This document shows, piece after piece, positions 37,115-47,942 of a DNA stretch of 64,000 bases. This DNA comes from Massilia varians (GTDB lineage: Bacteria; Pseudomonadota; Gammaproteobacteria; Burkholderiales; Burkholderiaceae_D). The position numbers and the translations under genes were made by a program. Location: contig NZ_AP026966.1 of assembly GCF_027923905.1 (NCBI RefSeq), forward strand, positions 4,713,001 to 4,777,000, written 5' to 3'. The first letter of the stretch is position 1. Every line of letters begins with the position of its first letter. Under the pieces are notes generated by a model. It made no database searches and was not told where the DNA came from. It saw only the letters and a list, made by a program, of their open reading frames with translations.

Positions 37115-37434
37115 AAGACCTCGAATCGCTGGTGGTGTCCTTCAACCGCAGCGACCGCGACAAGGTGGAGGCGGAGCTCCTGCAGCAGGCGATCGGCACG
37201 GTCAGGCTCAAGGCCAAGGACATCGCGCGCGGCATCGGCGCCCGGCTGGGAGCGGCCACCGGGGTGTCGATCGGGCCGCTGAAGAACCTGTCGAACGCGA
37301 TGGGCCTGTCCAGCGATGCGAATGCGCGCGGCGGCGCCGGCGGCCGGCGCGGCGCGCGCACCGAAATGGCGCTGGTGCAGGCGATGCGGCTGGCGCAATC
37401 GGTCGACGTGATCTACCGGATCGGCGGCAAATAA
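37111..37434 (+). CDS. Hypothetical 107-aa protein
   Basis: The frame starts MKDLESLVVSFNRSDRDKVE and ends VDVIYRIGGK, with a Gly/Arg-rich middle (ARGGAGGRRGARTE). No signal peptide or TM helix. Its ATG overlaps the stop of the truncated nnrU by four bases, and it has no obvious ribosome-binding site of its own, so it would be expressed by coupling to the remnant. No family recognised. Confidence 0.5.
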   Translation: MKDLESLVVSFNRSDRDKVEAELLQQAIGTVRLKAKDIARGIGARLGAATGVSIGPLKNLSNAMGLSSDANARGGAGGRRGARTEMALVQAMRLAQSVDVIYRIGGK

Positions 37435-37510
37435 ATTGCGATAAATTCTTTTCGCTTGTCAGGATCTGATGTAACTTGTGCTGTGGATCATGTCTTTACA
37501 GGAGACGGAC

Positions 37511-38647
37511 ATGCAGCACAGGATCAGGCACATCGTACTCATTGCCGCACTGACAGCTGCGGGCGTCGCCTCCGCCCAGCAGGTCGTGAAGATCGGCCAC
37601 GTCGGCCCGGTTTCCGGCCCCAACGCCCACCTCGGCAAGGACAACGAGAACGCCGCGCGCATGGCGATCGACGAACTCAACGCCAGGGGCGTCGGCATCG
37701 GCGGCCACAAGGTGACCTGGCGGTTGCTGGCCGAGGACGACGGCAGCGATCCCAAGCAAGGCACGGCAGTGGCCCAGAAGCTGGTCGATGCGCGCGTCAA
37801 CGGTATCGTCGGCCACCTGAATTCGGGCACCACGGTGCCGGCCTCGAAGATCTACCACGACGCCGGGCTGGTGCAGATCTCTCCCGCCACCACCGCCACC
37901 CAGTACACGAAGCAGAAATTCCCGGGCGCCTTCCGGGTGGTCGCCAACGACGCCAAGCTGGGCGGCACGCTGGGCCGTTACGCGGTCGAGACCTTGAAGG
38001 CGAAGAACATCGCCATCATCGACGACCGCACCACCTATGGCCAGGGCGTGGCCACCGAGTTCGCGCGCGGCGCCAGGAGCCCGGGCGTGCGCGTGGTGGC
38101 CCGGGAGTTCACCAGCGCCACCGCGACCGACTACACGGCCATCCTGACCAAGATCCGCGGCGCCAGGCCCGACCTGATCTTCTTCGGCGGCATGGATTCG
38201 GTGGCGGGGCCGATGCTCAAGCAAATGAAAACCCTCGGCATGACCGCGAAGTTCATGGGCGGGGACGGCATCTGCACCGAGGCGCTGGGACGCCTGGCGG
38301 GCGACGCGATCGGCGAAGGCAAGGTGGTGTGCGCCGAGGCCGGCGGCGTGAAAGGCGCGCAGGAAGCGGCCATGGCCGACTTCCGCAGGCGTTTTCGCCA
38401 GAAGACCGGCGCCGAGGTGCAGCTCTACGCGCCCTACGTGTACGACGCGGTGATGGTGATGGCGGCGGCCATGCAGGCCGCGAAGTCGGCCGAGGCGGCC
38501 AGGTACCTGCCCGAGCTGAAAAAGATCCGCTACGAAGGCGTGACGGGCACCATCCAGTTCGACGGCGCCGGGGACATCCAGAACGGGGCGCTGACGCTGT
38601 TCACCTACAAGGGCGGCAAGCGCAGCCGCATCGATGTGATCCGCTGA
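37511..38647 (+). CDS. Orphan branched-chain amino-acid-type substrate-binding protein
   Basis: 378 residues with a Sec signal (MQHRIRHIVLIAALTAAGVA, cleaved near SAQQ). The mature protein is a LivK-like periplasmic-binding protein type I: IGHVGPVSGPNAHLGKDNEN, VNGIVGHLNSGTTVPASKIY, IIDDRTTYGQGVATEFARGA and ARPDLIFFGGMDSVAGP. AGGAGACGGAC precedes the ATG. No ABC permease or ATPase gene is nearby, so it must work with a distant transporter or act as a sensor. Ligand unresolved. Confidence 0.9.
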   Translation: MQHRIRHIVLIAALTAAGVASAQQVVKIGHVGPVSGPNAHLGKDNENAARMAIDELNARGVGIGGHKVTWRLLAEDDGSDPKQGTAVAQKLVDARVNGIVGHLNSGTTVPASKIYHDAGLVQISPATTATQYTKQKFPGAFRVVANDAKLGGTLGRYAVETLKAKNIAIIDDRTTYGQGVATEFARGARSPGVRVVAREFTSATATDYTAILTKIRGARPDLIFFGGMDSVAGPMLKQMKTLGMTAKFMGGDGICTEALGRLAGDAIGEGKVVCAEAGGVKGAQEAAMADFRRRFRQKTGAEVQLYAPYVYDAVMVMAAAMQAAKSAEAARYLPELKKIRYEGVTGTIQFDGAGDIQNGALTLFTYKGGKRSRIDVIR

Positions 38648-38683
38648 AAACAAAAAAGCGCGCCGTGCTCCCACAGGCGCGCT
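38648..38683 (-). terminator. Terminator between LivK-type gene and cytochrome c
   Basis: AGCGCGCC (38657-38664) and GGCGCGCT (38676-38683) form the stem; on the minus strand it is followed by TTTTTTG. It suits the minus-strand cytochrome gene and may also stop the plus-strand gene. Confidence 0.85.
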
Positions 38684-38704
38684 CCTTTCATCGTCGCGAC
38701 CGGC

Positions 38705-39013
38705 TTACTTGGTCGTCATGATCCATTTCACCAGGCTGCGGGCTTCGGCCTCGCTCACCTGCGGGTTGGCCGGCATCGGCACCGGGCCCCAGACGCCCGC
38801 GCCGCCCTTCATCACCTTCTGCACCAGTTTGTCCTCGGCGCCCTTCTGGCCCTCGTACTTGGCGGCGACGTCCTTGTAGGAAGGACCGACCAGCTTGTTG
38901 GCGACTGCGTGGCAAGCCATGCAATTCTTGGCTTTCGCCAGATCGGCTTGTGCGAACGCGCTGCTGGACGCGAAGGCCGACATCACCACACACAACAACA
39001 ACGAGCGTTTCAT
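38705..39013 (-). CDS. Cytochrome c class I (c551/c552-like), periplasmic
   Basis: 102 residues with a signal peptide (MKRSLLLCVVMSAFASSSAF, cleaved near AFAQA). The haem motif CMACH occurs in LAKAKNCMACHAVANKLVGP, and the axial Met is in GVWGPVPMPANPQVSE. It is a small soluble electron carrier feeding oxidases or reductases in the periplasm. GGAGAAAC lies before the ATG, and the hairpin at 38657 terminates it. Confidence 0.93.
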   Translation of the reverse strand: MKRSLLLCVVMSAFASSSAFAQADLAKAKNCMACHAVANKLVGPSYKDVAAKYEGQKGAEDKLVQKVMKGGAGVWGPVPMPANPQVSEAEARSLVKWIMTTK

Positions 39014-39186
39014 TTGTTTCTCCTGGTTTATAACGCCTGCATTTTACCGTGGATTCGTGCAAGCTTCATGGGTCGATACACTCTGTAACGCCGGTAACAC
39101 TGATGTTGATGAATTCCTACAAGTTAGAGGATTTTTCCACACGGAAACAATTTTTCTTTGTACTATGCAGGGCGAAGGAGTCCCCC

Positions 39187-39417
39187 ATGCCGCTCATCCT
39201 CTTGATCGCCGCCCTCTGCGCCCTGCGCTTTTTCGACGTCTGGCGCTTCGCCGACCTGTCGTGGTGGGCCATCGTCGCCCTGATGGTCCTTGCCTTCGTC
39301 TGGTTCGAGTTCATCGAAAAGGCACTTGGACTCGACAAGAAAAAAGAACATAACGTCCTGCACCATCACCGCCAAGCCCGGGTCAAACAGGCGTTTTCCA
39401 AACGCCGGAAAACCTGA
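39187..39417 (+). CDS. Small Trp-rich membrane protein (TIGR04438 type)
   Basis: 76 residues starting MPLILLIAALCALRFFDVWR, then a second helix LSWWAIVALMVLAFVWFEFI, followed by the basic tail KALGLDKKKEHN and VLHHHRQARVKQAFSKRRKT. This matches the small Trp-rich family widespread in Burkholderiales. It is an inner-membrane protein of unknown role. AAGGAG precedes the ATG by six bases. It lies between the cytochrome c gene and a LysR gene. Confidence 0.82.
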   Translation: MPLILLIAALCALRFFDVWRFADLSWWAIVALMVLAFVWFEFIEKALGLDKKKEHNVLHHHRQARVKQAFSKRRKT

Positions 39418-39491
39418 CAAGGCCGATCCGCGCCGGATAGTGTGATATGTTTTGCATATCACCCAGCCCAGTCCATTTATCGCGCGTATCA

Positions 39492-40385
39492 ATGAACCTG
39501 GAACTCCGCCAGCTCCGCCATTTCGTCACGGTCGCCGAAGAACTGCATTTCGGCCGCGCCGCCGAGCGCCTGCACATGACCCAGCCGCCGCTCTCGCAAA
39601 GCATCGCCGGACTGGAAGAGTTGCTCGGCGCCGCGCTGTTCCTGCGCAACCGGCGCCAGGTGGCGCTCACCGCCGCAGGCAGTGCCTTGCTGCCCGAGGC
39701 GCGCCGCCTGCTCGGCGACGCCAGCGCCCTGCCCGGCCTGGTGCGCCGCGCCGCCGAAGGCCGCGCGGGTCGCCTGACCCTGGCCTTCGTCTCCACCGCC
39801 GACTACAGCGTGCTGCCCGCCATCCTGCAACGCTACCGCGCTGCCTTTCCCGATGTCCAGCTGGTGCTGCGCGAAGCGACCTCCGATGTCCAGGCCGAGG
39901 AATTGCTGGACGGCCGGATCGACGCCGGTTTCGTGATCCCGCCGCTGCCGGAACAGGCGGGCACGGCCCTCGACTACAGGAAAGTGCTGGAAGAGCCGCT
40001 GATCCTGTGCGCGCCGGCCGGGCTGGATGCGCTTGCCGGCAGCGGACCGGTACGCCTGCGCGACCTGCCGCCGCTGCCGCTGGTGATCTTCCCGCGCGCC
40101 GCCGCGCCGGCCCTGTACGACGCCATCCTGTCGTGCTTCCGCGCGGCCGGCATCACCCCCGTCATCGGGCAGGAAGCGCTGCAGATGCAGACCATCGTCA
40201 GCCTGGTCTCCGGCGGCATGGGATTGGCACTTGTGCCACAATCCGTGTCGAACCTGATGCGCGCGGGCGTAGAATACCGTGCCCTGGTCGACCCGACGCC
40301 GCTGGCCGAGACCGGCCTGGCCTGGCGCCGCGACAGTGCCGCGCCCGTGCTCAGGGGCTTCCTGGATTTAATCGAGAAAGAGTAA
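39492..40385 (+). CDS. LysR family regulator
   Basis: 297 residues. The HTH reads [20 protein letters not shown] then [20 protein letters not shown], typical of the BenM/CatM-like subgroup. The effector domain follows ([20 protein letters not shown]). It binds an unknown ligand. The ATG at 39492 is the canonical LysR start. It is four bases from lgt, which may be read through from it, though no regulatory link is evident. Confidence 0.9.
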   Translation: MNLELRQLRHFVTVAEELHFGRAAERLHMTQPPLSQSIAGLEELLGAALFLRNRRQVALTAAGSALLPEARRLLGDASALPGLVRRAAEGRAGRLTLAFVSTADYSVLPAILQRYRAAFPDVQLVLREATSDVQAEELLDGRIDAGFVIPPLPEQAGTALDYRKVLEEPLILCAPAGLDALAGSGPVRLRDLPPLPLVIFPRAAAPALYDAILSCFRAAGITPVIGQEALQMQTIVSLVSGGMGLALVPQSVSNLMRAGVEYRALVDPTPLAETGLAWRRDSAAPVLRGFLDLIEKE

Positions 40386-40389
40386 AACG

Positions 40390-41199
40390 ATGCTAGTACA
40401 CCCGCAGCCGGATCCCATCGCCTTCGCCATCGGACCGGTGCAGATCCATTGGTATGGCCTGATGTACGTGGTGGCCTTCGCCCTGTTCCTGATCCTGGGC
40501 CGCGTGCGCATCCGCCAGCCGCACATCGCCGCGCAGGGCTGGAAGGCCGAGGACCTGGACGACATGCTGTTCTACGGCATGCTCGGCGTGGTGCTGGGCG
40601 GGCGCCTGGGCGAAGTGCTGTTCTACCAGCCGCTCTACTTCCTCCAGCATCCGCTCGAGATCTTCATGGTCTGGCGCGGCGGCATGTCCTTCCACGGCGG
40701 CTTCCTGGGCGTCCTGATCGCCATGGCGCTGTGGGCGCGCAAGAGCAAGCGCAACCTGCTCGACGTGTACGACTTCATCGCGCCGATGGTGCCGCTCGGC
40801 TATGCCGCCGGCCGCCTGGGCAACTTCATCAACGCCGAGCTGCCGGGCCGCCTGGCCGACCCCAGCCTGCCCTGGGCCATGCTGTGGCCGGGCGTCGAAG
40901 GCCCACGCCATCCCTCGCCGCTGTACCAGATGCTGCTCGACGGGATCGTCGTGTTCCTGATCCTGTGGCCGTATGCGCGCAAGCAGCGCCCGCGCCTGGC
41001 GGTGGGCGCCATGTTCACCCTGCTGTACGGCTGCGCGCGCTTCATCACCGAGTACTTCCGCGTGCCGGACTGGGAGACCACCGTGTTCGGCATGCCGATC
41101 ACCTCCGGCCAGGTGCTGTCGCTGCCGATGATCGTGGGCGCCCTCGTCATGCTGGCCTGGGCCTACCGCCAGCCGAACGGGCGCGCGGCGCACGCCTGA
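40390..41199 (+). CDS. lgt: Prolipoprotein diacylglyceryl transferase
   Basis: 269 residues with about seven TM helices. The N-terminus is [22 protein letters not shown], and the Lgt signature is [18 protein letters not shown] with the essential Arg/Asn. [20 protein letters not shown] holds the conserved His/Gly block, and HPSPLYQM is another Lgt mark. It adds diacylglycerol to the lipobox Cys of prolipoproteins in the inner membrane; the window encodes at least three such lipoproteins. Confidence 0.97.
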   Translation: MLVHPQPDPIAFAIGPVQIHWYGLMYVVAFALFLILGRVRIRQPHIAAQGWKAEDLDDMLFYGMLGVVLGGRLGEVLFYQPLYFLQHPLEIFMVWRGGMSFHGGFLGVLIAMALWARKSKRNLLDVYDFIAPMVPLGYAAGRLGNFINAELPGRLADPSLPWAMLWPGVEGPRHPSPLYQMLLDGIVVFLILWPYARKQRPRLAVGAMFTLLYGCARFITEYFRVPDWETTVFGMPITSGQVLSLPMIVGALVMLAWAYRQPNGRAAHA

Positions 41200-41205
41200 G
41201 AGCAG

Positions 41206-43377
<2,172 letters not shown>

Positions 43378-43429
43378 GGGATCGGCCTATGAGGAAACAG
43401 GCATTATAGGCACAATGCCGGGCCCTGCC

Positions 43430-43774
43430 TTACTCGAAGTCTTCGGCCAGGTTCTTCCAGCCGCGGCTCTTGGCGAAGGCGGTGAATTCCTCGGGCGCTT
43501 CCAGCACGATCAGGCGGCTCTCCTGCAGGCCGGGGTCGCTGTGGCCGAAGTCAGGCCCCTGATAGCCGAGCGCGCGCAGGCGGTCGACGAGCTGGCGCAG
43601 CAGCACCGTGTCCTTGTAGGCGCCGGGCTCGAGCCGCGCCTTGAAGTCGACGTACACGTCGATGATCCCGTAACCCTCGTCGAAAATGCGGATCGCCTTG
43701 ACGTCGAGGGTACGGCCGTTGCCGTCCTTGGCCTGGAAGGGGCCGGACAGCGCGATGTCGGAATCGGTAGTCAT
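43430..43774 (-). CDS. Hypothetical 114-aa protein
   Basis: A soluble protein beginning MTTDSDIALSGPFQAKDGNG with the core IRIFDEGYGIIDVYVDFKAR. No signal peptide or TM helix. The ATG at 43774 gives a compact start; upstream codons run into the divergent cytochrome gene's leader. It lies between the sensor kinase (upstream neighbour on the same strand ends 53 bases away) and the molybdenum hydroxylase operon. No family recognised; the length and codon use support a real gene. Confidence 0.7.
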   Translation of the reverse strand: MTTDSDIALSGPFQAKDGNGRTLDVKAIRIFDEGYGIIDVYVDFKARLEPGAYKDTVLLRQLVDRLRALGYQGPDFGHSDPGLQESRLIVLEAPEEFTAFAKSRGWKNLAEDFE

Positions 43775-43866
43775 GGCCGCAGCATACCACCGCAGGGCCG
43801 GGCGCGTGGGTGTTGGCTTTTCGGTCATAATGCTGGCGGATGCCAATCGGGGAGAACGAACAGGAC

Positions 43867-45165
43867 ATGAAACGGCCGGGACGCGCGCGGCGCAATCGAT
43901 GGTGGCTGGCGCTGGCTGGGCTGGCGCTGCTGGCGCTCGCCGCGTTCTTCTTCATGTGGCGCCCCGCCCTGCCCGCGCAGGCGGCGCCGGCCCGCTTCGA
44001 CAGCGCGCTGGTGGCGCGCGGCGCCAAGCTGTCGAAGCTCGGCATGTGCGCGGCCTGCCACACGGTCGACCCTAGCAAGCCCTTCGCCGGCGGCCTGGCG
44101 GTGAAAACGCCCTTCGGCGCCGTGTACAGCACCAACATCACGCCGCATGCCGGCACCGGCATCGGCAACTGGAGTTTCGATGCCTTCGAGCGCGCCATGC
44201 GGCAGGGCGTCGCGCGCGACGGCCGCCTGCTCTACCCGGCCTTCCCCTACAACCACTACACCAGGATGGCGCCGGAGGACATGCGCGCCCTGTACGCCTA
44301 CTTCATGACGCGCCCGGCCCTGGCGGCGCCGGCGCGCGAGAACCGGATGCGCTTCCCTTTCGGTTTCCGTCCTCTGGTCGCCTTCTGGAACCTGCTCTAC
44401 CTCGACGAATCGCCCTGGCAGTTTGATGCGCGCCAGCCGGCCGAATGGAACCGCGGCGCCTACGTCGCCAACGTGCTGGCCCACTGCGGCGCCTGCCACA
44501 CGCCGCGCACCCTGCTCGGCGGGCCGGACCTGCAGCGCCGCTTCGACGGCGGCGAGGCCGGCGGCTGGTACGCCCCGGCGCTCAACAGCAAGTCGCCTTC
44601 GCCCTTGCCCTGGACCCGGGAACACCTGGAGCAATACCTGCGCACCGGCATCGCGCCCGAGCACGCCGCGGCCGCCGGCCCGATGCAGGACGTGGTGCGC
44701 AATCTGGGCCAGGCGGACCCCGCCGACGTCGCCGCCCTCGCCACCTACCTCCACAGTTACCTGCGACAGGCGCCGGCGCGCGCCACGCCCGCGCAACAGG
44801 CCGGTCCGCTGCCGGCGCCTGGCGACCAGGACCCCGACCTGGCGCGCATGCGCCTGGGCTACGAGACCTATGCGATGGCCTGCGCCAGCTGCCACGAGCC
44901 TGGGCGCGGTCCCGGCTCGGGCGCCGCGCTGCAGCTGCGGAAGGCGGTGGCCCTGTACGATCCGGACCCGCGCAGCCTGGTGCGCATCATCCGCGAAGGC
45001 ATCGCGCCGCCGGAGGGCGAGCCGGGGCGCTGGATGCCGGGCTTTGCCACCCTGCTGGGCGACGCCCAGGTGACGGCCCTGGCGGCCTACCTGCGCCGCT
45101 ACGGCGCGGGCGCCGAGCCCTGGGCCGACCTGGACGAGGCGGCGAAGAAAGCGAGAGAACAATGA
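43867..45165 (+). CDS. Triheme cytochrome c subunit of a molybdenum hydroxylase
   Basis: 432 residues. An N-terminal anchor (WWLALAGLALLALAAFFFMW) precedes three cytochrome c domains with haem motifs CAACH (LGMCAACHTVDPSKPF), CGACH (HCGACHTPRTLLGG) and CASCH (AMACASCHEPGRG). Such proteins take electrons from a periplasmic Mo hydroxylase of the isoquinoline oxidoreductase / aldehyde dehydrogenase type and pass them to the quinone pool or oxidases. First gene of a three-gene operon; its stop overlaps the 2Fe-2S gene start (ATGA). Confidence 0.93.
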   Translation: MKRPGRARRNRWWLALAGLALLALAAFFFMWRPALPAQAAPARFDSALVARGAKLSKLGMCAACHTVDPSKPFAGGLAVKTPFGAVYSTNITPHAGTGIGNWSFDAFERAMRQGVARDGRLLYPAFPYNHYTRMAPEDMRALYAYFMTRPALAAPARENRMRFPFGFRPLVAFWNLLYLDESPWQFDARQPAEWNRGAYVANVLAHCGACHTPRTLLGGPDLQRRFDGGEAGGWYAPALNSKSPSPLPWTREHLEQYLRTGIAPEHAAAAGPMQDVVRNLGQADPADVAALATYLHSYLRQAPARATPAQQAGPLPAPGDQDPDLARMRLGYETYAMACASCHEPGRGPGSGAALQLRKAVALYDPDPRSLVRIIREGIAPPEGEPGRWMPGFATLLGDAQVTALAAYLRRYGAGAEPWADLDEAAKKAREQ

Positions 45166-45650
45166 GCACCTTCAAGCTGCAGGTCAACGGCAAGCCGTAC
45201 GAGGTCGACGTCGACGCCGACACGCCGCTGCTCTACGTGCTGCGCAACGACCTGAAACTCAACGGCGCCAAGTTCGGCTGCGGCCTGGGACAGTGCGGCT
45301 CCTGCACCGTGATGCTCGACAAGGAGCCCGTGATGTCCTGCCTGCTGCCGGTATCGATGGTGGGCAGCCGCGCCGTGCGCACGGTGGAATCCGGCGGCAC
45401 GCGCTGGGTGCCGAGCGTGGTGCTGCAGCAGGCCTTCATCGAGGAGCAGGCGGCCCAGTGCGGCTACTGCATCGCCGGCATGATCATGCGCGCCACCGCC
45501 CTGTTCGAACAGGTGGCCTCGCCCACCGATGCCCAGATCAAGGCCTGGATGCAGCCGAACCTGTGCCGCTGCGGCACCCACCTGCGCATCCTGCGCGCGG
45601 TGCGGCGCGCCGCCGACGTGCTCAAGGCCCAGCCGATCCGGAACTACTGA
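45162..45650 (+). CDS. 2Fe-2S subunit of molybdenum hydroxylase (IorA-like)
   Basis: 162 residues. The plant-type 2Fe-2S cluster is bound by KFGCGLGQCGSCTVMLDKEP plus a further Cys (MSCLLPV); the second cluster uses QCGYCIAGMIMRATALFEQV and NLCRCGTHLRILRAVRRAAD. This is the standard small subunit that moves electrons from the Mo-pterin to the cytochrome. No signal peptide: it would be co-exported with the Tat-carrying large subunit. It overlaps both neighbours by one to four bases. Confidence 0.95.
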   Translation: MSTFKLQVNGKPYEVDVDADTPLLYVLRNDLKLNGAKFGCGLGQCGSCTVMLDKEPVMSCLLPVSMVGSRAVRTVESGGTRWVPSVVLQQAFIEEQAAQCGYCIAGMIMRATALFEQVASPTDAQIKAWMQPNLCRCGTHLRILRAVRRAADVLKAQPIRNY

Positions 45651-47845
45651 TGAACGAACCTCCCAAGCGCCCCGGCCGGCGCCGCTTCCTGGCGGGCGGC
45701 GGCGCCCTCACGCTCTGGTTCGCATTGCCGCTGCGCGCCGCAGCGGCGGCGCTGCCCGGCAGCCTGGCGCGCGAACCCTGGCTCGACGCCTGGATCCGCG
45801 TGGGCAGCGACAACCGCGTGTCCATCTTCACCGGCAAGGTCGAACTGGGCCAGGGCATCAAGACCGCCCTGCTGCAGGTGGCCGCGCACGAACTGCAGAT
45901 CGATCCCGGCCGCCTGGTGCTGGAGACCGCCGACACCGAGCGCTCGCCCGACGAAGGCTATACGGCGGGCAGCCACTCGATGCAGGACAGCGCCACCGCC
46001 ATCCGCCACGCGGCGGCGCAGGTGCGCGCGCGGCTAGCGGACAAGGCTGCCGCACGCCTGGGGGTGCCGGCGGCCACGCTGGCGCAGGACAACAGCGTGT
46101 TCCGCACGCCCGACGGACGGCGGGTGAGCTTCAGCGAACTGGTGGCCGGCAGCGAGCAGCACGTGCGCGCAACGAACGCGCTCCCCGCCCGCGCGCCCGA
46201 TGCGCGCCGTCTCATCGGGGTGACGCTGCCGCGGGTCGACATCCCCGGCAAGCTCAAGGGCCACGTCGCCTACGTGCAGGACCTGCGCCTGCCCGCCATG
46301 ATGCATGGCCGCGTGGTGCGCCCGCCCTCGCCAGGCGCGCGCCTGCTCTCGGTGGACAAGGCGGCGGTGGCGCGCTTGCCCGGCGTGCTGGAGATCGTGC
46401 ACGACGGGCGCTTCCTGGCCGTGATCGCCGACGAGGAATACCGCGCCGTGAAAGCGGCGAAGGCGCTGGCGCGCGCCGCCCGCTGGGACGTGCCGGCCGT
46501 GCTGCCGGCCGGCCGCGACGTGGCCGCGCTGGTGCGCAGCCTGCCCGCGACGGCGCAGCAGGTGCTGGCGCAGGGCAAACCGGGCACGCCCGGCAAGACC
46601 TTACGGGCCAGCTACACCCGCCCCTTCCAGCTGCACGCCTCGATCGGTCCCTCGTGCGCGATCGCGCTGCTCGACGGGGGCCGCTACACGGTGTGGACCC
46701 ATTCGCAGGGCGTGTACCCGCTGCGCCGCGCGCTGGCCGAGCTGCTGGGCGCGCCCGAGGAAGCGGTGCGCTGCATCCATGCCGAGGGTTCCGGCTGCTA
46801 CGGCCACAACGGCGCCGACGACGTCGCCGCCGACGCGGTGCTGATGGCGCGCGCCTTTCCCGGCATCCCGGTCCGGGTACAGTGGATGCGCGAGGACGAA
46901 CACGCCTGGGAACCCTTCGGGCCGGCGATGCTGGCGGACGTGGCGGCCACGCTCGACGCGGGCGGCAGGATCGTCGACTGGCAGTACGAGGTCTGGAGCC
47001 AGCCGCACAACACCCGCCCCGGCAAGGCCGGCAACCTGCTGGCGGCCACCCTGCTGGCCAGGCCTTTCGTGCCGCCCGCGCCGAAACCGATCCCCCAGCC
47101 CCAGGGCAGCGGCGACCGCAATGCCATCCCCTATTACGTGCTGCCGAACGCGCGCGTGACCCACCGCTTCCAGCCGGCCGGGCCATTGCGCACCTCGGCG
47201 CTGCGCTCGCTGGGCGCCTACTGCAACGTGTTCGCGATCGAAAGCTTCATGGACGAACTGGCACAGGCGGCCGGCCAGGACCCGGTGGCCTTCCGCCTGC
47301 GCCACCTGGCGGACCCGCGCGCCATCGAGGTGATCAAACTGGCCGCCGCCAGGTTCGGCTGGGACGGCTACAAGAAAGGCCCGCGGCGCGGGCGCGGCTT
47401 CGCCTTTGCGCGCTACAAGAACCTGGCGGCCTACTGCGCCGTCGCGCTGGAGGTCGAGGTGGCGCTGGACACCGGCTTCGTGCGCATCGTGCGCGCGGAC
47501 GCCGCCGTCGACTGCGGCGAAGTGGTCAGTCCCGACGGGGTGCGCAACCAGATCGAGGGCGGCATCGTCCAGTCGAGCAGCTGGACCCTGATGGAACAGG
47601 TGCGCTTCGACACGGAGCGGGTGCTGAGCCAGGACTGGGCCGGCTATCCGATCCTGCGTTTCAACGGGGTGCCGGACAAGGTGAACGTGCACCTGCTGGA
47701 TCGTCCGGGCCAGCCCTTCCTCGGCACCGGAGAAGCGGCCCAGGGGCCGGCCGCGGCGGCGCTGGCCAATGCGGTGGCCGATGCCTGCGGCAGGCGCGTG
47801 CGCGATCTGCCGCTCGATCGTGAACGGATGCGCCAGCTTGCGTAG
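45650..47845 (+). CDS. Molybdopterin-binding catalytic subunit (IorB-like), Tat-exported
   Basis: 731 residues. A twin-arginine signal reads RPGRRRFLAGGGALTLWFAL, so the folded enzyme is exported with its 2Fe-2S partner. It is a xanthine-dehydrogenase-family large subunit: FTGKVELGQGIKTALLQVAA, GSGCYGHNGADDVAADAV, and the C-terminal active-site Glu in FLGTGEAAQGPAAAALANAV. Family members oxidise aldehydes or N-heterocycles (isoquinoline, nicotinate). The start overlaps the previous stop (TGATG). Its own TAG stop lies inside REP pair 5. No Mo-cofactor genes are nearby. Confidence 0.93.
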   Translation: MNEPPKRPGRRRFLAGGGALTLWFALPLRAAAAALPGSLAREPWLDAWIRVGSDNRVSIFTGKVELGQGIKTALLQVAAHELQIDPGRLVLETADTERSPDEGYTAGSHSMQDSATAIRHAAAQVRARLADKAAARLGVPAATLAQDNSVFRTPDGRRVSFSELVAGSEQHVRATNALPARAPDARRLIGVTLPRVDIPGKLKGHVAYVQDLRLPAMMHGRVVRPPSPGARLLSVDKAAVARLPGVLEIVHDGRFLAVIADEEYRAVKAAKALARAARWDVPAVLPAGRDVAALVRSLPATAQQVLAQGKPGTPGKTLRASYTRPFQLHASIGPSCAIALLDGGRYTVWTHSQGVYPLRRALAELLGAPEEAVRCIHAEGSGCYGHNGADDVAADAVLMARAFPGIPVRVQWMREDEHAWEPFGPAMLADVAATLDAGGRIVDWQYEVWSQPHNTRPGKAGNLLAATLLARPFVPPAPKPIPQPQGSGDRNAIPYYVLPNARVTHRFQPAGPLRTSALRSLGAYCNVFAIESFMDELAQAAGQDPVAFRLRHLADPRAIEVIKLAAARFGWDGYKKGPRRGRGFAFARYKNLAAYCAVALEVEVALDTGFVRIVRADAAVDCGEVVSPDGVRNQIEGGIVQSSSWTLMEQVRFDTERVLSQDWAGYPILRFNGVPDKVNVHLLDRPGQPFLGTGEAAQGPAAAALANAVADACGRRVRDLPLDRERMRQLA

Positions 47846-47942
47846 GGTGGACGGCTTCGCCGTCCGCGCGTCCAGCTCCGGCGTGAGCAGCCACAGCGCA
47901 TCCGAAAGTTGAACGCGCGGACGGCAGAGCCGCCCACCCTAC
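47842..47942. repeat. REP pair 5 (inverted), supplies two stop codons
   Basis: The left unit GTAGGGTGGACGGCTTCGCC and the right unit (minus strand GTAGGGTGGGCGGCTCTGCC) face each other with the GCATCCGAAAGTTGAACGCG tail between. The TAG of each GTAGGG edge is the stop of the gene running into it (47843-47845 and 47939-47941). Confidence 0.88.
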
